Source: Streptomyces indicus
Lineage (GTDB): Bacteria > Actinomycetota > Actinomycetes > Streptomycetales > Streptomycetaceae
Length of the DNA stretch: 32,142 bases
Assembly: GCF_900100315.1 (NCBI RefSeq)
Contig: NZ_FNFF01000031.1
Coordinates: 1 to 32,142, forward strand
Direction: 5' to 3'
In this document: piece by piece, positions 14,008 to 22,119 of the stretch
How positions within the stretch are numbered: position 1 is the stretch's first letter
Layout of the letters: every line of letters starts with the position of its first letter
Notes under the pieces: generated by a model
The model's input: only the letters and a program-made list of their open reading frames with translations
Databases searched by the model: none
Told to the model about the DNA's origin: nothing
Made by a program: the position numbers and the translations under genes

Positions 14008-15261
14008 TCACCGTCGGCGCACCACCACCCCCGTCAGCAGCGCCGCTCCGGCGAACGCCATGATCGTCACCGCCATTCCCCAGGCGGAGCCTGTGCCCCC
14101 GAGCCCGACCAGCGGGGCCGCCACACCGCCCATCCCGTACTGGAGCACTCCGAGGACGGCCGACGCCGTGCCGCCCGCCTCCGGGTGCACGGACATGGCG
14201 AGTGCTGTGCTGTTGGGGCTGATGAGGCCGATGCTCGCGACGACCAGGACGAGGGAGGGGAGGACGCCGGGGAGGCCCAGGCCGGTGGCGACGGAGAACA
14301 GCAGCAGTGCCGCGCCCGCGCACTGGACCAGCAGTCCCGCGCGCATCAGGGCGGCGCTCGAGCACCGGTTGAGCAGGCGCGCGCCCAGCTGGCCCGCGGC
14401 GACCAGCGCCACGGCGTTCCCGGCGAACGCCAGACTGAAGGCCTGGGCGCTCATGCCGTAGACGTTCTGGAGCACGAAGGTCGACCCGGAGATGTACGCG
14501 AAGAGCGCGGCCATCGCGAGCCCGCCGCCGAGCGCGTACGCCATGAACTCGCCGCTGCACAGCAGAAGTCGGGCCGTGCGCAGCGTCCGGACCAGGCCGC
14601 CGGTGCGGCGGCGCCCGGCGGCCAGCGTCTCGGGCAGGCCCCACGCGGCGGCCGCGAGCAGGCCCGCACCGATCACCGCGAGGACGCCGAAGATGCCCCG
14701 CCAGTCGGTGACGGCGAGCAACTGGCCGCCGATCAGCGGCGCGAGGATCGGCGCGAGTCCGTTGACCAGCATCAGGAGGGCGAAGAAGCGCGCGGCCGCC
14801 TTGCCCTCGTACAGGTCGCTGACCATCGCGCGCGCGACCACGAGACCCGCGGCCCCCGCGAGGCCCTGGACCAGGCGCAGGCCGGTGAGCGCCTCGGCGT
14901 TCGGCGCGAAGGCGCAGAGCACGGAGGCTAGCGCGTAGCCCGCGAGCCCGAAGAGCAGCGGCTTCCTGCGGCCGTACGTGTCACTCAGCGGGCCCGCGAC
15001 CAGCTGGCCGAGGGCGAGGCCGACCAGGCAGCTGGTGAGGGTGAGCTGGACCGTGGCGTCCGGCACCCGGAACTCACCGGCGAGTTCGGGCAGCGCGGGC
15101 AGATACATGTCGAGCGAGAGCGGCCCGAAGGCGGAGAGGCCGCCGAGGATGAGGATCAGCCGGAGGCGACGGCCGGCCACGGGCAGGGCTGCGGCGGGCG
15201 GCTTCGAGCCGGCCGTATCGAGGGCTGCGGCTGCGTCCGCTTCGGGGGCGGTGCTGGTCAT
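14008..15261 (-). CDS. Bcr/CflA-like multidrug efflux MFS transporter
   Basis: 417 residues, ATG 15261 with GGAG six bases upstream. Twelve transmembrane segments are expected. The first loop PLSLDMYLPALPELAGEF is typical of the Bcr/CflA drug-resistance group, followed by GPLSDTYGRRKPLL (MFS motif A), RLVQGLAGAAG and an ARAMVSDLYEG segment. The last helices carry a Gly-rich LGVLQYGMGGVAAPLVGLGG. It acts in the cytoplasmic membrane as a proton-driven exporter of small molecules; substrate unknown. It lies 112 bp downstream of a MarR gene on the same strand, with CTGC..TA..GCAG sites covering its -35 region, so MarR control is very likely. Confidence 0.9.
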   Translation of the reverse strand: MTSTAPEADAAAALDTAGSKPPAAALPVAGRRLRLILILGGLSAFGPLSLDMYLPALPELAGEFRVPDATVQLTLTSCLVGLALGQLVAGPLSDTYGRRKPLLFGLAGYALASVLCAFAPNAEALTGLRLVQGLAGAAGLVVARAMVSDLYEGKAAARFFALLMLVNGLAPILAPLIGGQLLAVTDWRGIFGVLAVIGAGLLAAAAWGLPETLAAGRRRTGGLVRTLRTARLLLCSGEFMAYALGGGLAMAALFAYISGSTFVLQNVYGMSAQAFSLAFAGNAVALVAAGQLGARLLNRCSSAALMRAGLLVQCAGAALLLFSVATGLGLPGVLPSLVLVVASIGLISPNSTALAMSVHPEAGGTASAVLGVLQYGMGGVAAPLVGLGGTGSAWGMAVTIMAFAGAALLTGVVVRRR

Positions 15262-15298
15262 GGAGGGCTCCGGCGGTGAGGTCGACAGCCCAATATAG

Positions 15299-15325
15299 CT
15301 GCGTAAGCAATATCTGCATACGCAG
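15299..15325. promoter_or_regulatory. MarR-type operator pair before MFS gene
   Basis: CTGCGTAAGCAA (15299-15310) and CTGCATACGCAG (15314-15325) are two similar near-palindromic sites 15 bp apart. They sit directly upstream of a minus-strand TATATT (15297-15292), a good -10 for the transporter. Confidence 0.55.
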
Positions 15326-15373
15326 AGAAATGGTCGGGCAGAGGCGGGCGCGACAACGAACAGACCACCCGGC

Positions 15374-15874
15374 TCAGGGAGAGTGGAGCTCGTCCAGGCG
15401 GCCGAGGACCTTCGCGAGCACCTTGCGCTCCTGCGCCGACAGCGGTTCGAGGAAGTAGCCGTGCAGACGGGGCGCGTGCACCACGAGCGCACGGTCGAGC
15501 AGGTCCGCGCCATGCTGCGTCATCGTCGCGCGCACCGCGCGCCGGTCGGCGGGGTCGGGGGCGCGGGCGACCAGGCCCTCCTTCTCCATGCGGTCGACCA
15601 GCCGCGTGAACCCGCCCGAGCTGAACGACATCTCGTCCGCGAGCACCGTCATCCGCGCCGAGGCGCCAGGGTGCCGCGCGAGCCGCAGCAGCACCTCGAA
15701 GTGCTCGCCGGGCAGCCCGGAGGCACCGTCGATGTCGGCCCGCGCCTTGGCGCGGATGAGGTTCGTGACGCGCAGCATCCGGCCCCAGAGCACGACGGCC
15801 TCGTCGTCGACGAGGTCGGGTGCCGGAATGTTCGCGGGAGCCCGGTGCACAGGCGCGCTGTCCTTGTCGGCCAT
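15374..15874 (-). CDS. MarR-family transcriptional regulator
   Basis: 166 residues, ATG 15874 (a longer frame to 15979 is unlikely). It has a winged-helix MarR core: LLRLARHPGASARMTVLADEM, then the recognition helix SFSSGGFTRLVDRMEKEGLV, then the wing APDPADRRAVRATMT. Dimerisation helices are at both ends. The RMEKEGLV..DPADRRA pattern is diagnostic. It is a cytosolic dimer that binds palindromic operators and usually releases on small aromatic ligands. It lies just upstream of an efflux pump on the same strand and divergent from a PPOX-fold gene. Similar CTGC..TA..GCAG sites sit before both, making it the local repressor by inference. Confidence 0.92.
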   Translation of the reverse strand: MADKDSAPVHRAPANIPAPDLVDDEAVVLWGRMLRVTNLIRAKARADIDGASGLPGEHFEVLLRLARHPGASARMTVLADEMSFSSGGFTRLVDRMEKEGLVARAPDPADRRAVRATMTQHGADLLDRALVVHAPRLHGYFLEPLSAQERKVLAKVLGRLDELHSP

Positions 15875-15984
15875 GGGGCCATCGTCCCAGGCCCGCACGG
15901 CGGTCACGGCAGGGACGCCGGGCGATCGAGGTGTACGAGGCGCCGCGCGATCAAGGTTTACGGGGCGGGGCGGGGCCAACTAGC

Positions 15985-16001
15985 GTCTGCCGTACGCAGA
16001 C
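15985..16001. promoter_or_regulatory. Palindrome GTCTGC-CGTAC-GCAGAC, probable MarR site
   Basis: A perfect 17-bp palindrome (6-bp arms with GTAC inside the centre), 14 bp before the PPOX-fold start. It shares CTGC..TA..GCAG with the sites before the efflux gene. Confidence 0.5.
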
Positions 16002-16015
16002 CCGAGGAGGACACG

Positions 16016-16480
16016 GTGGAGAATCCGCCTGCCAGAAGCGCCGAGGAACGGAAGCGGCACACGCTGCGCCGGCTCGAGGAGGACGTCGATCTGTGGGTGG
16101 CGAGCGCGGAGGCCGGGACGGGCGCCCCGTACCTGGTGCCGCTCTCCTTCGCCTGGGACGGCACGTCGCTGCTCTTCGCCACCACGGCCACCAGCATCAC
16201 CGGCCGCAACCTCCTCGCCTCCGGGCAGGCCCGTATCGGACTCGGGCCGACGCGGGACGTGGTGATGGTCGACGGGCCCGTACAGGCGCACACCGCCGAG
16301 GAGTTGAGCGAGGAGACGCACGCCTGGTTCGCGGAGTCGAGCGGCTGGGACCCGCGGCGGCAGTCCAACGCGGAGGCGTACCGCTGGTTCCGCCTCACGC
16401 CGCGGCGCATCCAGGCCTGGCGCGAGGCGAACGAGATCCAGGGGCGCGATCTGATGCGGGACGGGAAGTGGCTGGTCTGA
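16016..16480 (+). CDS. Pyridoxamine 5'-phosphate oxidase (PPOX) fold protein
   Basis: 154 residues from GTG 16016, with GAGGAGG at 16004-16010. It shows the split-barrel flavin-binding fold: HTLRRLEEDVDLWVASA, PYLVPLSFAWDGTSLLFATT, SITGRNLLASGQARIGLG, DVVMVDGPVQAH and a C-terminal WFRLTPRRIQAWRE. This is the general PPOX family pattern, where members bind FMN, F420 or heme; the class cannot be told from sequence reading. It is probably a redox enzyme rather than true PdxH. It is divergent from the MarR gene with a MarR-like palindrome in its leader, so it is likely co-regulated with the efflux pump. Confidence 0.85.
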   Translation: MENPPARSAEERKRHTLRRLEEDVDLWVASAEAGTGAPYLVPLSFAWDGTSLLFATTATSITGRNLLASGQARIGLGPTRDVVMVDGPVQAHTAEELSEETHAWFAESSGWDPRRQSNAEAYRWFRLTPRRIQAWREANEIQGRDLMRDGKWLV

Positions 16481-16521
16481 GCGCTCGGGCCGACGGGGCC
16501 TGAACTTCCGGCGCCCGTGCG

Positions 16522-17103
16522 TCAGTTGATCTTCCGGCCCTCGGCCAGCGCCGCCACGAACCGCTCCAGGCGGGCCAGCCGCGTCTTCGGCGTACGGGCG
16601 GTGACCAGGCGGAAGTACAGGGCGTACTGCTCGGACTTGCCGAGGGTCTCGTAGGACGCCCGCGCCGCCGGGTTCGCTTCGAGGGCCGCGACGAGGTCCG
16701 ACGGCGGGGCGGCGTTCTTCTGCGAGGCGTACGCCGCCTCCCAGCGGCCGTCCCCGCGCGCCGCCTCGACCTCGGCCAGACCGCGCGGCCGCATCCGGCC
16801 GGCCGCGATCAGCGCCTCCGCCTTGTCCACGTTCACCTGCGACCAGGGGGAGCGGGGACGGCGCGGGGTGGTGCGCTGGAGGAAGTACGTGTCGTCGAAC
16901 CCGCGGCGCAGTCCGTCGATCCAGCCGAAGCACAGCACCGTGTCGACCATCTCGTCCCAGGTGAGCGAGGGGATTCCGGTGTGCTTCTTCGCGATCTTCA
17001 CCCACAGCGCGGTGCGGTCCGCGTGATGCTCGTCGAGCCATGCCTCGAGCTCGGCCGCGCTCGCGGGGACCAGGATCTCGACGCCGTCCTCGTTTGTCTC
17101 CAT
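16522..17103 (-). CDS. YdeI/OmpD-associated family protein
   Basis: 193 residues, ATG 17103. Recognised by ELEAWLDEHHADRTALWVKIAKKH, LTWDEMVDTVLCFGWIDGLRRGFDDTYFLQRTTPRRPRS and a C-terminal LARLERFVAALAEGRKI. This is the YdeI/OmpD-associated family, small cytosolic proteins of unclear function (the W..D.LR..D......TPR..S core is conserved). Length is normal. Its promoter region holds an unusual 51-bp perfect inverted repeat (17120-17170) beginning 16 bp upstream of the ATG. It is convergent with the PPOX-fold gene (41-bp gap). Confidence 0.88.
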   Translation of the reverse strand: METNEDGVEILVPASAAELEAWLDEHHADRTALWVKIAKKHTGIPSLTWDEMVDTVLCFGWIDGLRRGFDDTYFLQRTTPRRPRSPWSQVNVDKAEALIAAGRMRPRGLAEVEAARGDGRWEAAYASQKNAAPPSDLVAALEANPAARASYETLGKSEQYALYFRLVTARTPKTRLARLERFVAALAEGRKIN

Positions 17104-17119
17104 GACTGGAGGCTAGAAG

Positions 17120-17170
17120 CCATATAGGTCGGATCCGGTCCTATATGGGGACCGGATCCGACCTATATGG
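17120..17170. repeat. Perfect 21-bp inverted repeat with 9-base loop
   Basis: The arms at 17120-17140 and 17150-17170 are perfect reverse complements; the loop is CTATATGGG. CCATATAGG/CCTATATGG occurs three times (17120-17128, 17140-17148, 17162-17170) and GGATCC twice. It lies between the stop of the WrbA-type gene and the start of the YdeI-like gene, so it may be operator, terminator or both. Confidence 0.9.
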
Positions 17171-17188
17171 AACTCAGCATCGTGCGCC

Positions 17189-17797
17189 TCACGCAGCCAG
17201 CTTCTGCGCCAGCTTCGCCAGCCGCTCACCCTGGTAGCGGGCCGCCTCCAGGGTCGAGTCCGCGACCTCGCCGCTGCTGCCCACGTGCACCGTGCCGTAG
17301 GGGTTGCCGCCGGCCGCGTACACCGAGCCGTCCGTGAAGCCGGGCGAGACGATCAGCGAGCCCCAGTGGTGGGCGGTGTTGTAGAGGGCGAGCAGCGTGG
17401 ACTCGTTGCCGCCGTGGGCGTTGTGCGCGGAGGCGAAGCCGGTGAAGGGCTTGTCGTGGAAGGTGCCCTGCTGCCACAGGCCGCCGGTGGAGTCGATGAA
17501 CTGCTTCAGCTGGCTCGCGATGTTGCCGTAGCGCGTGGGCGAACCGAAGGCGTAGGCGTCCGCCCAGCTCAGGTCGTCGAGCGTGGCGACCGGCACCTCG
17601 TCGGCGATGGCGTCGACGTGGGCGCGCCAGGCCGGGTTGGAGTCGATGGCCGCGTCGGGGGCCAGCTCGGGCACCCGTCGCAGGCGCACCTCGGCGCCGG
17701 CCTTCTCGGCTCCTTCGGCGAGGGCCTTGGCGAGCTGGTGCACGTTGCCGGTGGCCGAGTAGTAGACGACGGCGATCTTGGGAGCGGTGGTGGACAT
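17189..17797 (-). CDS. wrbA: NAD(P)H:quinone oxidoreductase, WrbA-type flavoprotein
   Basis: 202 residues. ATG 17797 has GGGG nine bases upstream; ATG 17806 is also possible but too close to it. It has a flavodoxin-like fold: VVYYSATGNVHQLAKALAEGA (phosphate loop SATGN), FGSPTRYGNIASQLKQFIDSTG, FASAHNAHGGNESTLLALYNTAHHWG and GGNPYGT. These are hallmarks of type IV NAD(P)H:quinone oxidoreductases (WrbA), which reduce quinones by two electrons using FMN to avoid semiquinones. Length is normal (about 200). It is cytosolic and divergent from a TetR gene; paired ATCCGGAT sites in the gap suggest repression relieved by quinones or electrophiles. Confidence 0.9.
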   Translation of the reverse strand: MSTTAPKIAVVYYSATGNVHQLAKALAEGAEKAGAEVRLRRVPELAPDAAIDSNPAWRAHVDAIADEVPVATLDDLSWADAYAFGSPTRYGNIASQLKQFIDSTGGLWQQGTFHDKPFTGFASAHNAHGGNESTLLALYNTAHHWGSLIVSPGFTDGSVYAAGGNPYGTVHVGSSGEVADSTLEAARYQGERLAKLAQKLAA

Positions 17798-17901
17798 GGC
17801 GGACATCCCCTTCCAGGGCACGTAAAGGAGCGGATCGCGCAGCGATCGGTGAATCGGATTCGTATCCGCTTCGAGCGATGACCTCAGTTAAGCGGATGGA
17901 A

Positions 17902-17928
17902 ATCCGGATGGCAAGGGGTATCCGGATA
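17902..17928. promoter_or_regulatory. Paired ATCCGGAT operator sites
   Basis: ATCCGGAT at 17902-17909 and TATCCGGATA at 17919-17928, centres 18 bp apart, in the divergent gap between the WrbA-type and TetR genes. They lie just upstream of TTTCCG (17931-17936) and TAATCT (17954-17959), a -35/-10 pair spaced 17 bp. That -10 would start TetR transcription at or next to its ATG. Confidence 0.55.
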
Positions 17929-17965
17929 GCTTTCCGTTTTCTTCGTGGTCCCGTAATCTGCAGGC

Positions 17966-18595
17966 ATGAACGAGCCGCTGCGCACCCCCCACGAACCGCT
18001 GGGCTCCTCCCTGCTGCCCCTGGCCGGACAGGCGCCGCCCGAGCGCGCCGACGCCGCCCGCAACCGGCGCCGGATCCTCGACGCGGCCCGCCGGATCGTC
18101 GACGAGCAGGGTGCGCAGGCGCTCACGATGAACGGGGTCGCGCACGCCAGCGGCATCGGTGTGGGCACGGTCTACCGGCGCTTCGGCGATGTCTCGGCGC
18201 TGCTGCTCGCGCTGCTCGACGAGGGGGAGCAGCGCTTTCAGGCCTCGTTCATGAGCGGCCCTCCCCCGCTCGGCCCGGGGGCGCCGGCCGGTGAGCGGCT
18301 GCGGGCCTTCCTGCACGCGTACGCCGCCTACATGCTGGAGGCCGAGGAGCTGATGCTCGCCGCCGAGAGCGCCTCGGCGGCGGCCCGCTACCAGAGCGGG
18401 CCGTACCGCATCGTCCACACGCACGTGCAGCTGCTGATCCGCGAGGCACGCCCCGAGCTCGACGCCCCGGTCCTGGCCCATCTGCTGCTCGGCGCCTTCC
18501 AGCCCAGCCTGCTCTGTCTGCTGCGCAGCGAGCTGGGCGTCACCGTGGAGCGCCTGGAGTCCTCACTGGACCAGCTGCTCGGCCCGCTCACCTGA
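17966..18595 (+). CDS. TetR/AcrR-family regulator
   Basis: 209 residues from ATG 17966, apparently leaderless (no ribosome site; -10 TAATCT seven bases before). The N-terminal tail (about 1-30) is followed by the TetR HTH: RNRRRILDAARRIVDEQGAQALTMNGVAHASGIGVGTVYRRFGDVSALL. The variable all-helical C-terminal domain would bind ligand. It is divergent from a WrbA-type quinone reductase, a common local-control arrangement. Its 3' end overlaps the convergent MFS gene by 33 bp. Target sites are probably the ATCCGGAT pair at 17902-17928; ligand unknown. Confidence 0.92.
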   Translation: MNEPLRTPHEPLGSSLLPLAGQAPPERADAARNRRRILDAARRIVDEQGAQALTMNGVAHASGIGVGTVYRRFGDVSALLLALLDEGEQRFQASFMSGPPPLGPGAPAGERLRAFLHAYAAYMLEAEELMLAAESASAAARYQSGPYRIVHTHVQLLIREARPELDAPVLAHLLLGAFQPSLLCLLRSELGVTVERLESSLDQLLGPLT

Positions 18596-19840
18596 CGCGT
18601 CCGGCCCGTCCGGACCTGACCCGGCCCCCTCGTCCGCGGCGTCCGGCCGGGTCCGCGCGGCCCAGCGCGACACCGGGCCCAGGGCGTACGCGGCGGCCAG
18701 GATCAGGCCGCCGAGGAGCAGCCAGCCCGCCGGGCCCCACTCCACGAGCAGCAGGGTCAGGAGCAGCGGGCCCAGGGTGCGCGCCACGGTGACGCCGGTG
18801 CCGAAGAAGCCCTGGTACTCGCCGATCCGCCCGGCCGGCGCGAGGTCGAAGCCGAGCTGCCAGGAGCCGGCCGACTGCCGCATCTCGGCGATGACGAGGA
18901 GCACCGAGCCGGCGGTCAGGACGAGCGTCGCGGTCCAGGCCGGGACTCCGGCGGAGAGCGCGAACACCCCGCAGGTGAGCAGCATCAGCAGCCCCGAGCC
19001 GCGGATCGCGCGGGCGGCGGTGGCAAGTCCCGTGACCGAGCGGGCCGTTCGGACCTGGAAGAGCATCACCGCGCCGGTGTTCAGGATGAAGAGGGCGGAC
19101 ACCAGCCACTCGGGGGCCTCGGTCCGCTCGGTGATCCACAGCGGGATGCCCAGGCTGAGCAGCGGCATCCGCAGCAGCAGCACGGTGTTGAGCAGGGTGA
19201 CGACGGCGTACGGGCGGTCGCGCAGGACCTCCAGCTTCGCGCCCTCGCCGGTGGCCGGGACGGGCGCGACGGCGGGCAGCCGGGTGAGGACGTACGCGCA
19301 GAGCAGGAAGCTGAGGGCGTCGAGCGCGAACACGGTGAGATACGCGGTGTCGGTGCCCAGCGAGAGCGCGACCCCGCCGAGTCCGGCACCGACCGCGAGC
19401 CCGGCGTTGAGCGTGGACTGGAGGTGCGCGAGGGCTCCGGTGCGCTCCCGCGGCGGTACGAGGCCGGCGAGCAGGGCCTGCCGGGCGGCGGCGAGACCGG
19501 ACTGGGCGCTCGCGTAGAGGCAGGCGGCCGCAAGGAACGGCACGAAGTCCCGTACGACCAGGAAGGACGCCACCGCGACCGCCGTCGCGAGGGCGAGCAG
19601 CACCGCCGTGCCGCGCGGGCCGCGGCGGTCGGCGAGCCGGCCGAGCGGCACCCCGACCACCGAGCCGACGGCCCAGGCGACGGTGAGACCGAGGCCGATG
19701 CGGGCCGGGGACAGGCCCACGACGTGCGTGAAGTAGAGGGCGGAGGTGACGTAGTACGCGCCGTCGCCGACGGAGTTGCTCAACTGGGCCAGGGCGAGGG
19801 TGCGTTGGGCGCCTCGGGGCGGGAGCAGATGCGTCGTCAT
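18563..19840 (-). CDS. MFS transporter
   Basis: 425 residues, ATG 19840 (a longer frame to 19924 crosses a palindrome). It has a 12-helix pattern with LALAQLSNSVGDGAYYVTSALYF at the N-terminus, VGVPLGRLADRRGPRGTAVLLAL (motif A) after helix 2, and LLAGLVPPRERTGALAHLQSTLNAGLAVGAGLGG in helices 4-5, the DHA-like plan of actinobacterial exporters. It is likely a drug or metabolite exporter in the cytoplasmic membrane; substrate unknown. Its last 33 bp overlap the convergent TetR gene. A 29-bp palindrome (19848-19876) ends eight bases before the ATG, marking a tightly placed operator. No ribosome site is visible, so it may be leaderless. Confidence 0.88.
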   Translation of the reverse strand: MTTHLLPPRGAQRTLALAQLSNSVGDGAYYVTSALYFTHVVGLSPARIGLGLTVAWAVGSVVGVPLGRLADRRGPRGTAVLLALATAVAVASFLVVRDFVPFLAAACLYASAQSGLAAARQALLAGLVPPRERTGALAHLQSTLNAGLAVGAGLGGVALSLGTDTAYLTVFALDALSFLLCAYVLTRLPAVAPVPATGEGAKLEVLRDRPYAVVTLLNTVLLLRMPLLSLGIPLWITERTEAPEWLVSALFILNTGAVMLFQVRTARSVTGLATAARAIRGSGLLMLLTCGVFALSAGVPAWTATLVLTAGSVLLVIAEMRQSAGSWQLGFDLAPAGRIGEYQGFFGTGVTVARTLGPLLLTLLLVEWGPAGWLLLGGLILAAAYALGPVSRWAARTRPDAADEGAGSGPDGPDASGERAEQLVQ

Positions 19841-19847
19841 GGGAACG

Positions 19848-19876
19848 ACGGTAGGGAGCCGGTGGCTCCCTACCGT
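19848..19876. promoter_or_regulatory. 29-bp palindromic operator before MFS gene
   Basis: ACGGTAGGGAGCC (19848-19860) and GGCTCCCTACCGT (19864-19876) are perfect 13-bp arms around GGT. The minus-strand TACCGT at its proximal end could be the -10, so a bound repressor would block transcription directly. Confidence 0.65.
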
Positions 19877-19931
19877 AGGACAATCCCTGCCCGTTCTCTT
19901 GGGCCACTTGGGACCGTCGGGCACCTTGCGG

Positions 19932-22016
19932 CTACTCCTTGAGCGCGATCCGCTCGTGCACCCGGCGCAGCCGCCGCGGCGCCCACCAGGCCCGGCCGCC
20001 GAGCAGCGTCATCGTCGCCGGGACGAGCAGCATCCGGACGACCGTCGCGTCGATGAGGACCGCGAGGGTCAGACCGAGGCCGATCTGGAGGATGGGCGAG
20101 AAGCTGCCGGTCATGAAGGCGCCGAAGACGATTGCGAGCAGCAGCGCCGCGCAGGTGACCACGCGGCCCGACTGCCGCAGGCCGGTGACGACGGCGGCGC
20201 GGTGGTCGCCGGAGCGCAGCCACTCCTCGCGCATCCGGGCGAGGATGAACAGCTCGTAGTCCATGGCGAGTCCGAAAGCGATCGCGATGATCAGCGGCGG
20301 CGCGGTGAGGCTCAGCGCGCCCAGGCCTTCGGTGCCGAACAGGCCCGCGAGATGCCCGTCCTGGAAGACCCAGGTGACCACGCCGAGTGCGGCGCCCAGG
20401 CTGAGCAGGGTCGTCAGGATGGTGCGGACGGGGATGAGCAGCGAGCCCGTGAAGGCGAAGAGCAGCGCGAAGATCCCGGCGAGGACGATGAGCACCGCCC
20501 AGGGTGCGCGCTCGGCGAGCATGGCGCGGAAGTCGACCATGTGGGCGGCGTTCCCGGCGACATGGACGGGCTCGTCGCCGCGCAGCTCGCGGATCCGCTC
20601 CACCAGGGCGGTGGCCTGCGCTCCGTCGACGGTGCCCTTCGGGGTGAGGTCGAGCAGGATCGTGCCGTCGCCCGTCTTCACGGATTCGGCGCGGGCGATG
20701 CCCGGCAGGGCGCGGATCTTCCGCTCGCAGTCGGGCTCGGCGCCCGGCATGATCACGACGCTGACGGGGTCGACGGTGGTGCCCTCGGGGTAGTGGGCGC
20801 GCACGGAGTCGTACAACTCCCTTGCCTCAGTGCCCTGTTTGAGCTGCCGCGCGTCCCCCAGGTTCATCGTCATCTGGGTGGCGGGCAGCGCGAGCAGGAC
20901 GAGTCCGGCGACGACGGAGACCGTCACGGCGACCGGGCGGCGGGCCGAGAAGCGGGCGAGGCGGGCGAAGACATGGCCCGGTTCGCGCTCGGAGGTCCGG
21001 CCGAAGAGCCGCCTGCGGGGCTCGACCGGCGCGATCTTCCCGCCGAACTTCGTGAGCAGCGCGGGCAGCAGCGTGACGGCGGCCAGCATGTCGACCACGA
21101 CCACCGCGGCGGCCGCGAGGCCCATGCTGCGCAGGAACAGGTTCGGGAACACCATCAGGCCGGTCAGGCAGACCGCGACGGTGAGCCCGGAGAACAGCAC
21201 GGTCCGGCCGGCCCGCGCGACCGTGCGCTCCACGGCCTCCGCCACGGTCGGCGCGAAGGCGCGCTCCTCGCGGAAGCGGACCACCATCAACAGGGCGTAG
21301 TCCACGGCCAGTCCGAGCCCCAGCATGGTGGTGACCTGGACCGCGTACACCGAGACATCGGTGACCAGCGAGAACCCGTACAGCGCGAGGAAGGCCCCGG
21401 CGACCCCGCTGATGGTGACGACCAGCGGCAGGGCGGCCGCGCGCAGCCCGCCGAAGATCAGGAGCAGTACGAGCAGGACCACGGGCAGCGAGATGATCTC
21501 GGCGCTCGCGACATCCTCCTGGGCCTGTCCGCCGAGCTGGACGCCGAGCAGCGGACCGCCGCTGACGTGCACGTCCACGCCCTCGGTCCCGTCGCCGATC
21601 TCGTGCAGCCGGCCGGCGACCTCCTCGGCGAGCTCCTCCTCGTCGTCGTCCGCCAGGCCGTGCGCGAACTCCACGGGGATCAGCAGCGCCCGCCCGTCCT
21701 CGGCAGGGATGCCCTCGGGCACGTCCGCGACGCCCTTCAACTCCCGTACGTCGGCGACGGCTTCGCGGATCGCGGGCCGCAGCGCCGCCAGGTCGGCGGC
21801 CTCGACGACGGCCTCCACGGACGCGCCCTCGGCCGACAGGCGGTCGAGCAGCTCCTCGGTGCGCTGGGCCTCGCTGCCCTCGACGACCTCGACGGAGCCT
21901 TCGAGATCCCCGAAGACCCGCGTGCCGAGGCCGAACCCGGCCAGAAGCAGCAGTACCCAGATCAGGATCACGGTGAGCGGGCGACGGGTGGCCACCCTGG
22001 CGAGTGCGGAAAGCAC
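19932..22016 (-). CDS. MMPL-family (RND) transporter
   Basis: 694 residues from GTG 22016, preferred over TTG 22028 because GGGAGGG precedes it. It has the two-half RND plan: helix 1 RRPLTVILIWVLLLLAGFGLG, an extracytoplasmic loop of about 140 residues, then five or six helices with GLGLAVDYALLMVVRFREER. The second half begins RRPVAVTVSVVAGLVLLALP, has a second loop, and AIAFGLAMDYELFILARMREEW. The repeated G.(A)(V/M)DY(A/E)L motif carries the proton-relay Asp/Tyr. MMPL proteins export lipids, siderophores or antibiotics. It follows a response regulator and kinase on the same strand with a 166-bp gap, so it may be their target; cargo unknown. Confidence 0.9.
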   Translation of the reverse strand: MLSALARVATRRPLTVILIWVLLLLAGFGLGTRVFGDLEGSVEVVEGSEAQRTEELLDRLSAEGASVEAVVEAADLAALRPAIREAVADVRELKGVADVPEGIPAEDGRALLIPVEFAHGLADDDEEELAEEVAGRLHEIGDGTEGVDVHVSGGPLLGVQLGGQAQEDVASAEIISLPVVLLVLLLIFGGLRAAALPLVVTISGVAGAFLALYGFSLVTDVSVYAVQVTTMLGLGLAVDYALLMVVRFREERAFAPTVAEAVERTVARAGRTVLFSGLTVAVCLTGLMVFPNLFLRSMGLAAAAVVVVDMLAAVTLLPALLTKFGGKIAPVEPRRRLFGRTSEREPGHVFARLARFSARRPVAVTVSVVAGLVLLALPATQMTMNLGDARQLKQGTEARELYDSVRAHYPEGTTVDPVSVVIMPGAEPDCERKIRALPGIARAESVKTGDGTILLDLTPKGTVDGAQATALVERIRELRGDEPVHVAGNAAHMVDFRAMLAERAPWAVLIVLAGIFALLFAFTGSLLIPVRTILTTLLSLGAALGVVTWVFQDGHLAGLFGTEGLGALSLTAPPLIIAIAFGLAMDYELFILARMREEWLRSGDHRAAVVTGLRQSGRVVTCAALLLAIVFGAFMTGSFSPILQIGLGLTLAVLIDATVVRMLLVPATMTLLGGRAWWAPRRLRRVHERIALKE

Positions 22017-22119
22017 GGTCCCTCCCAAGTGCCGTTCCCCGCGCCCTCGGCGGGGTCACGTCACTCAGGCTCCAGCGGAAGGGAGTCCGGCACATCGCCG
22101 GTCGGAGCGGTGTCGGCGG

